From contig CAKKST010000222.1 in the NCBI GenBank assembly GCA_919903585.1, forward strand, positions 1 through 10,161: a stretch of 10,161 nt of DNA. The letters run 5' to 3'. Under the pieces are notes generated by a model. It was given only the letters and a program-made list of their open reading frames with translations, had not been told where the DNA came from and made no database searches. Of the stretch, positions 1 through 6,099 are shown one piece after another. The DNA comes from Nitrospiria bacterium (GTDB lineage: Bacteria > Nitrospirota > CAKKRA01 > 9FT-COMBO-42-15). Each line of letters opens with the position of its first letter. The first letter of the stretch is position 1. A program made the translations under genes and the position numbers.

Positions 1-224
1 TCATAACCCACATGGGCCCGCAAAGACTTGTGCCAAAATACTCGGCAATTCATATTACCTTAAGCGGTGTAAGGGGCAGCATATTCCCATTTGTTGGGAT
101 AGGGCTTATAAACATTGTTGGTATAAAGACCGTCTTTTTATTGTCCACACTCCTGATACTCACTGCTATTGCTGCCCCTATACTTCACCTATACCATATT
201 TCTTCATCTTCTCAAAAAGCGTAG
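1..224 (+). CDS. MFS-type transporter, C-terminal end (partial)
   Basis: This is the 3' end of a gene that begins before the window; the reading frame is open from the first bases to the TAG at 222-224. The visible 73 or so residues contain VPKYSAIHITLSGVRG followed by two hydrophobic stretches. This resembles the last two membrane helices of major facilitator superfamily carriers, where a YSAIHVTL-GIRG-like stretch precedes helix 11. The final helix runs through FLLSTLLILTAIAAPILHLY and the cytoplasmic tail is short. The substrate cannot be read from this piece. Its last 47 bases overlap the 3' end of the convergent sigma-54 activator gene, leaving no room for a dedicated terminator between them. 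The MFS assignment is from recalled family pattern and rests on a short fragment. Confidence 0.6.
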   Translation, partial: ITHMGPQRLVPKYSAIHITLSGVRGSIFPFVGIGLINIVGIKTVFLLSTLLILTAIAAPILHLYHISSSSQKA

Positions 225-1497
225 AATATGCAATGCCGAGCGCCTTTGCAGTTGCAGTCTTATTTTTCCTATTTGTCTTCAGGGATTGTATAATGGCAGA
301 TTTCTCTATCTCCTCAAGCGTCCTGCCAGAAAGGTCGGCGGTATCCTTTTCTGACGGCTTTAGAAGTATAAGGTCCTTTGGCTCAATATAATCAGATGCT
401 CCGAGGGCAATTGCCCTGTCTATGACATTGCGCAGCTCCCTTATATTCCCCGGCCAGTTATAATTAGCAAGGATTTTTAGCGTCTCAGGAGCAGCGCCCT
501 TTACCTTTCTTATTTTATTCTCCTTTATAAAAAAATCTATAAGAAGCGGCATGTCATCTTTTCTATCTCTTAATTGCGGCAATTCAATCTGTATAACAGA
601 GAGTCTGTAAAAGAGGTCTTCACGAAAATTGCCTTTTTTAATCTCCTTTGAAAGGTCTCTATTAGTTGCAGCGATAATCCTTACATCAACAGGCAGGGTC
701 TTTGTGCTACCGACCCTCCTTACCTCCCTTTCTTCCAGAACCCTCAAAAGCCTCGGCTGCATTTCAAGTTCAAGCTCACCGATCTCATCAAGGAATATTG
801 TCCCTGTATGCGCTGTTTCAAAGGCGCCCTGCCTTGCTGATGTCGCGCCTGTGAAGGCGCCCTTTTCATGGCCAAAGAGCTCGCTCTCTATCAGACTTCT
901 TACAATTGAGCCGCAGTCAATAACCACAAAGGGATTCCTTGCCCGCAGGCTGTTTTTATGGATCGCCTTTGCAACAAGCTCCTTTCCAGTCCCTGTCTCG
1001 CCTGTAATCAGGATTGTTGCATCGGTCTTTGAGACCTTCTCAAGTATGCCAAAGACCTCCTTCATCTTTGAACTCTTCCCAACGATATCCCCAAACCGGT
1101 CCTTTTTACTTGGTGTGAGCTCTATTTTTTCTTCAACAGGTGTAAACCGAAGCCCTGTATTGCCGAGCCTTATTATAGAGCCTTCATTTAGAAAGGCCTC
1201 GGAAACTCGCAGATCATCCACAAATGTCCCGTTGGTGCTGTTTAAGTCCTTTATGATATACTGCCCCTTCTTCTCTTCTATCTGTGCATGAAACCTTGAT
1301 ACTGTGTTGTCTTCAATTACAACATCATTCTCTTTTTTGCTTCCGATCCTAAGGAGGCCTTTATCAATTACAAACTCCTTCCCTGCCATAGCCCCCTTTG
1401 CTATAACAAGCTTTACCTTTTTCAAAAGAAGGGTTTTGACTGGTTCTTTTGTAAAGATTTTTAATGTGGTGTCAGTGCTTTCTTTTTGGTTTGGCAT
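178..1497 (-). CDS. FHA-domain sigma-54-dependent transcriptional activator
   Basis: A 439-residue bacterial enhancer-binding protein. Domains in order: a short N-terminal tail; a forkhead-associated phosphothreonine-binding domain (about 45-118, with LRIGS, SRFHAQ and NSTNGTFV motifs); a sigma-54 AAA+ domain (about 136-365) with Walker A GETGTGKE (166-173), the GAFTGA loop that contacts sigma-54 (213-218), Walker B TIFLDEIGEL (233-242), arginine finger region FREDLFYRL (291-299) and WPGNIREL (348-355); and a Fis-like helix-turn-helix (about 413-434). All ATPase motifs look intact. There is no receiver or GAF domain, so the input is probably a Ser/Thr-phosphorylated partner rather than a histidine kinase. 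It starts 6 bases after the acetolactate synthase stop with no clear Shine-Dalgarno sequence, suggesting translational coupling. Its targets are unknown; the synthase gene is an obvious candidate by proximity only. Confidence 0.93.
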   Translation of the reverse strand: MPNQKESTDTTLKIFTKEPVKTLLLKKVKLVIAKGAMAGKEFVIDKGLLRIGSKKENDVVIEDNTVSRFHAQIEEKKGQYIIKDLNSTNGTFVDDLRVSEAFLNEGSIIRLGNTGLRFTPVEEKIELTPSKKDRFGDIVGKSSKMKEVFGILEKVSKTDATILITGETGTGKELVAKAIHKNSLRARNPFVVIDCGSIVRSLIESELFGHEKGAFTGATSARQGAFETAHTGTIFLDEIGELELEMQPRLLRVLEEREVRRVGSTKTLPVDVRIIAATNRDLSKEIKKGNFREDLFYRLSVIQIELPQLRDRKDDMPLLIDFFIKENKIRKVKGAAPETLKILANYNWPGNIRELRNVIDRAIALGASDYIEPKDLILLKPSEKDTADLSGRTLEEIEKSAIIQSLKTNRKNKTATAKALGIAYSTLFEKMKKYGIGEV

Positions 1498-1503
1498 AAT
1501 AAT

Positions 1504-3138
1504 TTATATCGGGCAGATGATATGGCCGAGCTTTTCTGTGAGTTTTAAATTTTCTGAATAGTCAATGGGGATCTCTATCAAGACAGGCTCTTTTGAACCC
1601 AATGATTGTCTGAGAAGCGGGAGAAATTCTCTTGCATTGCTAACCCTAAACCCCTTTATCCCAAAGGACTCTGCATATTTCACAAAATCAGGGTTTTTAA
1701 AATAGACGCCAAAGGCATTACCAAATCGCTCCTTTTGTTTCCATTCTATAAGGCCGTAGCTGTTATCTACCCAGACAATGATTACAATGCCAAGGCCGAG
1801 GCGCTTTGCTGTCTCAAGCTCGCTTGCAGTCATCAAAAAGCCGCCGTCCCCGGCAACTACAACTACATTCCTTTTTGGATGCACAAGCTTTGCAGCAATC
1901 CCGCCCGGAAGGGCAATACCCATTGCTGCATAGCCGTTGGAGATCAGCACAGTATTCGGCCTGTGTGTTGGGAACATCCTCGCAATCCATAATTTATGCG
2001 CGCCTACATCGGATATCAAAATATCCTCTAGCCCGAGCGCAGCCCGCAAATCAGAGACCACCTTCTGCGGCTTCATTGGAAAGGAATTGTCATTTTTGAA
2101 TTCTGTAAGCTCCTTAAGAATAGTTTCCCGCAGGGCGGTGTATATCTTGAATTTTTTCTTTCCCTTTAATAGCGCAGTCAGCGCCTTCAGGCTGTCCCTT
2201 ATCTCTGCTGTTATCTCAACCTCTGGTATGTAAAATTCATCAATCTCGCTGGGCACAACATCAAGATGGATAATCTTTTTGTCCTTATTGGAATTCCATT
2301 TGTCAGGCGAGTATTCAACAAAGTCATAGCCGATGGCAATGACCACATCTGCCCTGTCAAAGCCGCACATAATCCAGTCGCGGGATTGGAGCCCAACTGT
2401 AAAAAGTGACAAGGGGTTCCTATAATCTATAGACCCCTTTCCCATGAAGGTATTTGTAACGGGTATCTGGAGGCGCTCGGCAAACTCCTTCAGCTCTGCT
2501 GCTGCCCTTCTCCGCGTTACACCATTGCCTACGAGTATAATCGGGTTCTTTGCCTGCTTAATTATTGATGCAGCCCTTTTTATTGCATCAGGGTTCGGCA
2601 GGGGATATTCTATCCCATTGCTTGCCAGAGGGCTGCCTGTCGCCTCTACCCCAGCTATGTCGTCCGGAACTTCAATGTGCGTGGAGCCGGGCTTTTCAAG
2701 CTGGGCGATCTTAAATGCCTTTCTTACTATTTCCGGGATGACCTCAGGCCTTTCAACGCGGATATTCCACTTTGTTGCAGGCTGAAACATCTTGACTATA
2801 TCAACATACTGATGGGACTCTTTATGAGTATTTTTCAGGGATGCCTGTGCAGTGATTGCAACAAGCGGGGCGCGGTCTAAATAGGCATCTGCTACACCTG
2901 TGAGTAGATTGGATGCGCCGGGGCCGAGTGTGGCAAGACATACGCCGGGCCTACCTGTCAGCCTGCCGTAGACATTTGCCATGAATGCAGCGCCCTGCTC
3001 ATGCCGTGTGGGGATAAAATTCATCCGCTTTTTTCTGAGGGACTCCATCAGATAAAGGGTCTCCTCGCCGGGGATGCCAAAGATATATTCTACTCCCTCT
3101 TTTTTCAGGCACTCAACAAGCAGGTCAGATGCAAGCAT
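1504..3138 (-). CDS. Acetolactate synthase large-subunit-like ThDP enzyme (AlsS type)
   Basis: A 544-residue thiamine-diphosphate enzyme that should condense two pyruvates to 2-acetolactate in the cytoplasm. The N-terminal pyrimidine-binding domain carries GIPGEE (21-26) and the catalytic glutamate in RHEQGAA (E47). The central domain is about 180-325. The C-terminal domain has the ThDP/Mg motif GDGGFL (430-435) with DNSYG (458-462) at the expected spacing. FQPATKW (118-124) and the WVDNSYGLIEWKQ stretch resemble catabolic AlsS more than the FAD-dependent biosynthetic IlvB/IlvI, and no small regulatory subunit gene lies next door. Other members of this superfamily (glyoxylate carboligase, sulfoacetaldehyde acetyltransferase) are less likely alternatives. 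The start ATG has GGAG seven bases upstream. It forms a two-gene unit with the FHA/sigma-54 regulator, which may tie acetolactate production (acetoin or branched-chain amino acids) to a phospho-signal; that link is inference. Confidence 0.85.
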   Translation of the reverse strand: MLASDLLVECLKKEGVEYIFGIPGEETLYLMESLRKKRMNFIPTRHEQGAAFMANVYGRLTGRPGVCLATLGPGASNLLTGVADAYLDRAPLVAITAQASLKNTHKESHQYVDIVKMFQPATKWNIRVERPEVIPEIVRKAFKIAQLEKPGSTHIEVPDDIAGVEATGSPLASNGIEYPLPNPDAIKRAASIIKQAKNPIILVGNGVTRRRAAAELKEFAERLQIPVTNTFMGKGSIDYRNPLSLFTVGLQSRDWIMCGFDRADVVIAIGYDFVEYSPDKWNSNKDKKIIHLDVVPSEIDEFYIPEVEITAEIRDSLKALTALLKGKKKFKIYTALRETILKELTEFKNDNSFPMKPQKVVSDLRAALGLEDILISDVGAHKLWIARMFPTHRPNTVLISNGYAAMGIALPGGIAAKLVHPKRNVVVVAGDGGFLMTASELETAKRLGLGIVIIVWVDNSYGLIEWKQKERFGNAFGVYFKNPDFVKYAESFGIKGFRVSNAREFLPLLRQSLGSKEPVLIEIPIDYSENLKLTEKLGHIICPI

Positions 3139-3155
3139 CCATTTGCTCCATTTTT

Positions 3156-3197
3156 AAACAAAGCAGGGGCAAACGTCTGCCGCCCCTGCCTGTTTTT
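3156..3197 (-). terminator. Hairpin terminator after the small exported-protein gene
   Basis: An 8-bp perfect stem (GCAGGGGC at 3163-3170 pairing with GCCCCTGC at 3182-3189, 11-base loop) is followed on the minus strand by CTTTGTTTA. It sits 24 bases after the exported-protein stop and about 25 bases before the acetolactate synthase ATG. The A/T flanks also give a T run on the plus strand, so it could work in both directions. Because I see no clear promoter between it and the synthase start, it may act as a partial terminator or attenuator. Confidence 0.7.
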
Positions 3198-3213
3198 AAA
3201 AAAGCTCTATAAC

Positions 3214-3561
3214 CTATTTTACAACCAGCTTATATGTATCACTAACACCGATCTCAGTATGGCTCGCATCATTTACCCTTAGCTCAACCTTATGCTCGCC
3301 CTTTGAGAGTTTCGCACCTGTTAGTTTATATTCCTTCGGTTGTTTTACGGGCTTCTTTTCCTTTCCATCTATCCAAAGGTGGACATGGTCGCCCTTTGGC
3401 CCCTTTACAAAATCGTATTCCACTGAAAGCGCCTCCTCCACGTCATCATACTGGCATTTTGTAATCTTCACAGATGTTGCCTCTGCAGCAATAAGTATTG
3501 CGGAGTACAAAAAGATACCAGCTAAAAGCAGTGTTGAAACAATCGTGATTCTTTTCCTCAT
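3214..3561 (-). CDS. Small exported protein of unknown function
   Basis: A 115-residue protein with a classic signal peptide: MRKR, then a hydrophobic core (about 7-24), then a likely signal peptidase I site near LIAAEA. The mature part of about 88 residues has alternating hydrophobic residues typical of a beta-sandwich. It includes a DHVHLWIDGKEKK segment, a KGEHKVELRV strand and a late histidine (ASHTEIG). This pattern recalls small periplasmic beta-sandwich domains of unknown function (DUF4399/DUF6130-like), but I cannot assign it to a family. No cysteines follow the cleavage site at a lipobox position; the only cysteine is in ITKCQYDD. The start is well supported by AAGGAGG eight bases upstream and by a good promoter at 3610-3638. 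The terminator after it suggests a mostly monocistronic transcript. Confidence 0.72.
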   Translation of the reverse strand: MRKRITIVSTLLLAGIFLYSAILIAAEATSVKITKCQYDDVEEALSVEYDFVKGPKGDHVHLWIDGKEKKPVKQPKEYKLTGAKLSKGEHKVELRVNDASHTEIGVSDTYKLVVK

Positions 3562-3609
3562 AAATTTTTCCTCCTTAGTTTTTTGATTTTCTGAATTACA
3601 ATGTTTTTA

Positions 3610-3638
3610 ACATTACCAGAATCCTGTGCAAATGTCAA
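3610..3638 (-). promoter_or_regulatory. Sigma-70-type promoter for the small exported-protein gene
   Basis: On the minus strand, a perfect -35 box TTGACA (3638-3633), a 17-base spacer, then TAATGT (3615-3610) preceded by TGG, which gives an extended -10 (TGn). Transcription should start near 3602, leaving a leader of roughly 40 bases that contains AAGGAGG. Confidence 0.65.
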
Positions 3639-3724
3639 TACCCGGCTGCATCAGTCTTGACTTTAAAATTTTTTGGCGCGGTGTATTTTGTTTTCAGGTC
3701 ATAACCCCTTCTAACTTTAATCCC

Positions 3725-3753
3725 TTGAAAATTCCCTTTTTATAAGATACAAT
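3725..3753 (+). promoter_or_regulatory. Sigma-70-type promoter of xerC (near-leaderless)
   Basis: TTGAAA (3725-3730), a 17-base spacer and TACAAT (3748-3753). The xerC ATG is at 3763, only 10 bases after the -10 box, so transcription would begin about 2-4 bases before the start codon. There is no Shine-Dalgarno sequence in the 25 bases before the ATG, which agrees with leaderless initiation. Confidence 0.55.
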
Positions 3754-3762
3754 GCTGTTTGT

Positions 3763-4704
3763 ATGCAGCAATTTATTGATGCCTTTACGGAATATCTGAA
3801 GGTAGAAAAAAATGTCTCTGAACATACATGCAGAAATTATATAAGCGACCTGATGATGTTCAAAGAATATGTTGATAGAGATATTGATATAAAAGCTATA
3901 GACAATCTTGCTGTGCGGGGCTTTCTCGGACTCCTTTCAAGAAAGGGAGAAAAGAAGTCCTCTATCGCAAGGCGGCTCTCTGTCCTGCGGACATTCTTTA
4001 AATATCTCCATAGGGAGGGATATGTTGAAATAAATCCGGCAAAGATAGTGGCAACGCCAAAGCAGGAAAAGATGATGCCTGCCTTCCTCTCTGTAGACGA
4101 TGCCTTTTCATTGATGGAGATGCCAGTGGGCGCAGATGTGCTTACCTTAAGGGATAAGGCCATCCTTGAGACCTTTTATTCAACAGGCATACGCATTGGC
4201 GAGCTTGCAGGCCTGAATGATCCTGATATTGATTTTACCTCTGGGCTTGTAAAGGTAAGAGGAAAGGGGCGTAAGGAGCGGATTGTGCCTATAGGCGAGA
4301 AGGCCATGACTGCAATAAAAAATTATCTAAACAAAAGGCTGGAACTTCTTGAAAAGGGTCAAAGGGTCAAAGGGTCAAAGGGTCAGGGCAATGAAACAGC
4401 ATACCTGTATAATGATAACGTCCTTTTTGTAAACAAGGCTGGTAACAGGATTACAGAGAGGAGCATTGCAAGGATAGTGGATAAATATGCCAGCAGGCTG
4501 TCAAATATAGCGCATATATCGCCTCATGGCCTGAGGCATACATTTGCAACACATCTGTTAAATGCAGGCGCGGACCTGCGCTCCATTCAGGAGCTCCTCG
4601 GCCACAAGAGCCTTTCAACAACACAGAGATATACGCACCTCGGCATAGATAAATTGATGGAGGTCTATGACAAGGCGCATCCGAGAAGCAAGGTAAAAGG
4701 GTAA
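3763..4704 (+). CDS. xerC: Tyrosine site-specific recombinase XerC/XerD family
   Basis: A 313-residue Xer recombinase, which would resolve chromosome dimers at dif with a partner Xer and FtsK. The N-terminal SAM-like core-binding domain is about 1-95 (FTEYLKVEKNVSEHTCRNY is typical of an Xer start). The catalytic domain has all active residues: R144 (TGIRIGEL), K168 (VRGKGRKE), H255 and R258 (SPHGLRHTFATHL), H281 (LGHKSL) and nucleophile Y290 (TTQRYTH). The xerC name rests on the conserved xerC-hslV-hslU order; the sequence alone would also allow xerD. Two oddities stand out. Residues 198-208 are encoded by four tandem 8-bp repeats that form an extra loop between the K and HxxR motifs. The start codon also lacks a ribosome binding site and sits right behind a promoter. 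The gene is now separated from hslV by about 4 kb of accessory DNA. Confidence 0.93.
   Translation: MQQFIDAFTEYLKVEKNVSEHTCRNYISDLMMFKEYVDRDIDIKAIDNLAVRGFLGLLSRKGEKKSSIARRLSVLRTFFKYLHREGYVEINPAKIVATPKQEKMMPAFLSVDDAFSLMEMPVGADVLTLRDKAILETFYSTGIRIGELAGLNDPDIDFTSGLVKVRGKGRKERIVPIGEKAMTAIKNYLNKRLELLEKGQRVKGSKGQGNETAYLYNDNVLFVNKAGNRITERSIARIVDKYASRLSNIAHISPHGLRHTFATHLLNAGADLRSIQELLGHKSLSTTQRYTHLGIDKLMEVYDKAHPRSKVKG
4354..4385 (+). repeat. Tandem repeat, 4 x 8 bp, inside xerC
   Basis: Four perfect head-to-tail copies of AAGGGTCA lie at 4354-4361, 4362-4369, 4370-4377 and 4378-4385. They encode KGQRVKGSKGQ. Because the unit is not a multiple of three, gain or loss of one copy would shift the frame and remove the catalytic H, R, H and Y residues. 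Confidence 0.95.
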
Positions 4705-4763
4705 AATTATGTATCAGCAGTTTCGTATTGAAAAAACAAGTGGCTTAAATTGTGAGTAAATAA

Positions 4764-5831
4764 ATGCCTAAGACTAATAAAAAACAGATGGTCTTAATAG
4801 AAGATGACCCCGTATTCCCCTCAACACGCTTTCAAGGCAGCAAGCTTAAAATAGTAGATTGGATATGGGATGCCATTAAGGACTTAGATTTTCATACTGC
4901 CCTTGATGCCTTTGGCGGCACTGGGTGTGTTGGTTATATGCTAAAGGAGAAAGGTAAGAAGGTTACATATAATGATATATTAAAATTCAACTGGTATATT
5001 GGTCTTGCGTTGATTGAAAATGATAAAGTCAAACTAACAGACAATGATGTTGATTTTCTTCTTGCAATGCACGATGAAATTAGATATCCAACTTTTGTTT
5101 TTGATACTTTTAAGGATATTTACTTTACAGATGATGAAAACCGATGGATTGACATGGTTGTAACAAATATAAATCTTCTTGATGACATTTATAAAAAAGC
5201 CCTTGCCTTTTTTGCCCTTTTTCAAGCCTGCATTATTAAACGACCCTTTAATCTTTTTCATAGAAAAAATCTCTATTTAAGATTTGCAGAGGTTAAGAGG
5301 GATTTTGGCAATAAGGCTACTTGGGATACACCTTTTGAGGTTCATTTCAGAAAATTTGTTGACGAGGCCAACCAAGCAGTTTTCTCAAATGGGCTGCAAA
5401 ACAAAGCATTAAATTCAGATGTTTTTGATGTTGAAGAAAATTTTGATCTCATATATATAGACACTCCTTATATTTCTATAAAGGGTGTAGGCGTTGATTA
5501 CTTTAGTTTTTATCATTTTCTGGAAGGGTTAGTCAATTATTCCAAATGGAGTGAAATGATTGATTACAGAACGAAGCATAGACGGTTAAAAGGAAATGGT
5601 TGCGTCTGGGTTGATAAAAATAGAATTTACTCGGCCTATGATAGATTATTTGAAAAATTTAGTGATAGCATTTTGGTGGTTTCTTATAGATCTGATGGCA
5701 TTCCATCAATTGAAGAGTTGGAAAATCTGCTGAAAAAATACAAACCAACTGTGGAAGAGATAAAAAGAAAAAATTATAAGTATGTTTTAAGCGCTAATCA
5801 TTCTGAAGAGGCTCTTTTAATTGGAAAATAA
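4764..5831 (+). CDS. D12-class (alpha) DNA adenine N6-methyltransferase
   Basis: A 355-residue protein with the layout of the MethyltransfD12 family, which methylates adenine N6 using S-adenosylmethionine. RFQGSK (22-27) is the motif X region at the N-terminus. DAFGGTGCVGYML (48-60) is the cofactor-binding motif I. YIDTPY (231-236) is catalytic motif IV, here with T in place of the usual second-position P of DPPY. Motif I before motif IV gives the alpha order, with the target-recognition region between them (about 90-225). It has no obvious strong Shine-Dalgarno sequence (TGAG about 9 bases upstream). It lies 59 bases after xerC and in front of the stranded hslV start. It could be an orphan modifier, but the nearby nuclease and second methyltransferase suggest it protects one strand of an asymmetric site. 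Confidence 0.85.
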   Translation: MPKTNKKQMVLIEDDPVFPSTRFQGSKLKIVDWIWDAIKDLDFHTALDAFGGTGCVGYMLKEKGKKVTYNDILKFNWYIGLALIENDKVKLTDNDVDFLLAMHDEIRYPTFVFDTFKDIYFTDDENRWIDMVVTNINLLDDIYKKALAFFALFQACIIKRPFNLFHRKNLYLRFAEVKRDFGNKATWDTPFEVHFRKFVDEANQAVFSNGLQNKALNSDVFDVEENFDLIYIDTPYISIKGVGVDYFSFYHFLEGLVNYSKWSEMIDYRTKHRRLKGNGCVWVDKNRIYSAYDRLFEKFSDSILVVSYRSDGIPSIEELENLLKKYKPTVEEIKRKNYKYVLSANHSEEALLIGK

Positions 5832-5865
5832 AATTGTTTGGGAATATAACATCTTTAATAAAGCA

Positions 5866-5894
5866 TTGACTATTATTAAGTAATCATTTATTGT
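5866..5894 (+). promoter_or_regulatory. Possible promoter inside repeat copy A
   Basis: TTGACT (5866-5871), 17 bases, TATTGT (5889-5894). The equivalent positions of copy B (8670-8698) give TTAACT, 17 bases, TATTGT. If real, it would give hslV its own promoter with a leader of about 10 bases beginning at the ribosome binding site. The boxes are weak matches and unproven. Confidence 0.3.
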
Positions 5895-5957
5895 AAAAAA
5901 AGGAGAGCTAAATGTTTCACGGCACGACTATACTATCTGTCAGGAGAAATAATAAGG
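5866..5957 (+). repeat. Direct repeat copy A: hslV upstream region and first 15 codons
   Basis: This matches 8670-8760. It includes the upstream tract, the AAGGAGAG ribosome binding site and the first 46 coding bases of hslV. Within the coding part there are seven differences, six of them synonymous. Upstream there are about four substitutions and one single-base indel in the A run. Similarity stops abruptly after the shared AAGG at 5954-5957. Confidence 0.92.
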
Positions 5958-6049
5958 AAATATTATTCCTCAATGTCAAAAATGCAATCGCGCATACAGA
6001 TATTTTTGGGTGTTTGACGAGAGAGGGGTTTTCCAAAACAAAAAATTGA
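5912..6049 (+). pseudogene. Truncated hslV 5' fragment fused to unrelated sequence
   Basis: This reading frame of 45 codons starts with MFHGTTILSVRRNNK, the HslV propeptide, catalytic threonine and first strand, and then diverges into about 30 residues with no resemblance to HslV before a TGA at 6047-6049. The start keeps a good AAGGAGAG ribosome binding site. It lacks nearly all of HslV (175 residues in the intact copy at 8715), so it cannot make a protease. I treat it as a stranded gene start left by the rearrangement that brought in the nuclease cassette. A small expressed peptide cannot be excluded. Bases 6050-6099 lead into the next methyltransferase, and I recognise only its ribosome binding site there. 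Confidence 0.7.
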
Positions 6050-6099
6050 GTTTGAATGTAATGAAAGAAATATCTTAACCAAGAGGAGAAACATAAAGA

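Noticed and set aside
629..1291. Long plus-strand open frame opposite the sigma-54 activator
   Set aside because: It is the antisense shadow of a gene with every enhancer-binding-protein motif in place.
3670..3695. Sigma-54 promoter (TTGGCGCGG...) upstream of xerC
   Set aside because: The -12 half lacks the required GC at the right spacing, so only the -24 half resembles the consensus.
4354..4385. CRISPR or iteron array
   Set aside because: The units are 8 bp with no spacers and lie inside a coding sequence.
3763..4704. Xer recombinase as the integrase of the neighbouring cassette
   Set aside because: It is a chromosomal-type Xer in the conserved xerC-hslV-hslU context, and no att-like repeat flanks the gene.
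4709..4759. 16-codon reading frame between xerC and the D12 methyltransferase
   Set aside because: Very short, no ribosome binding site and no recognisable sequence.
4764..5831. D12 enzyme as a catalytically dead methyltransferase because motif IV is DTPY
   Set aside because: A second-position change from P is tolerated among adenine methyltransferases (D/N/S-P-P-Y family variants), and the other motifs are intact.
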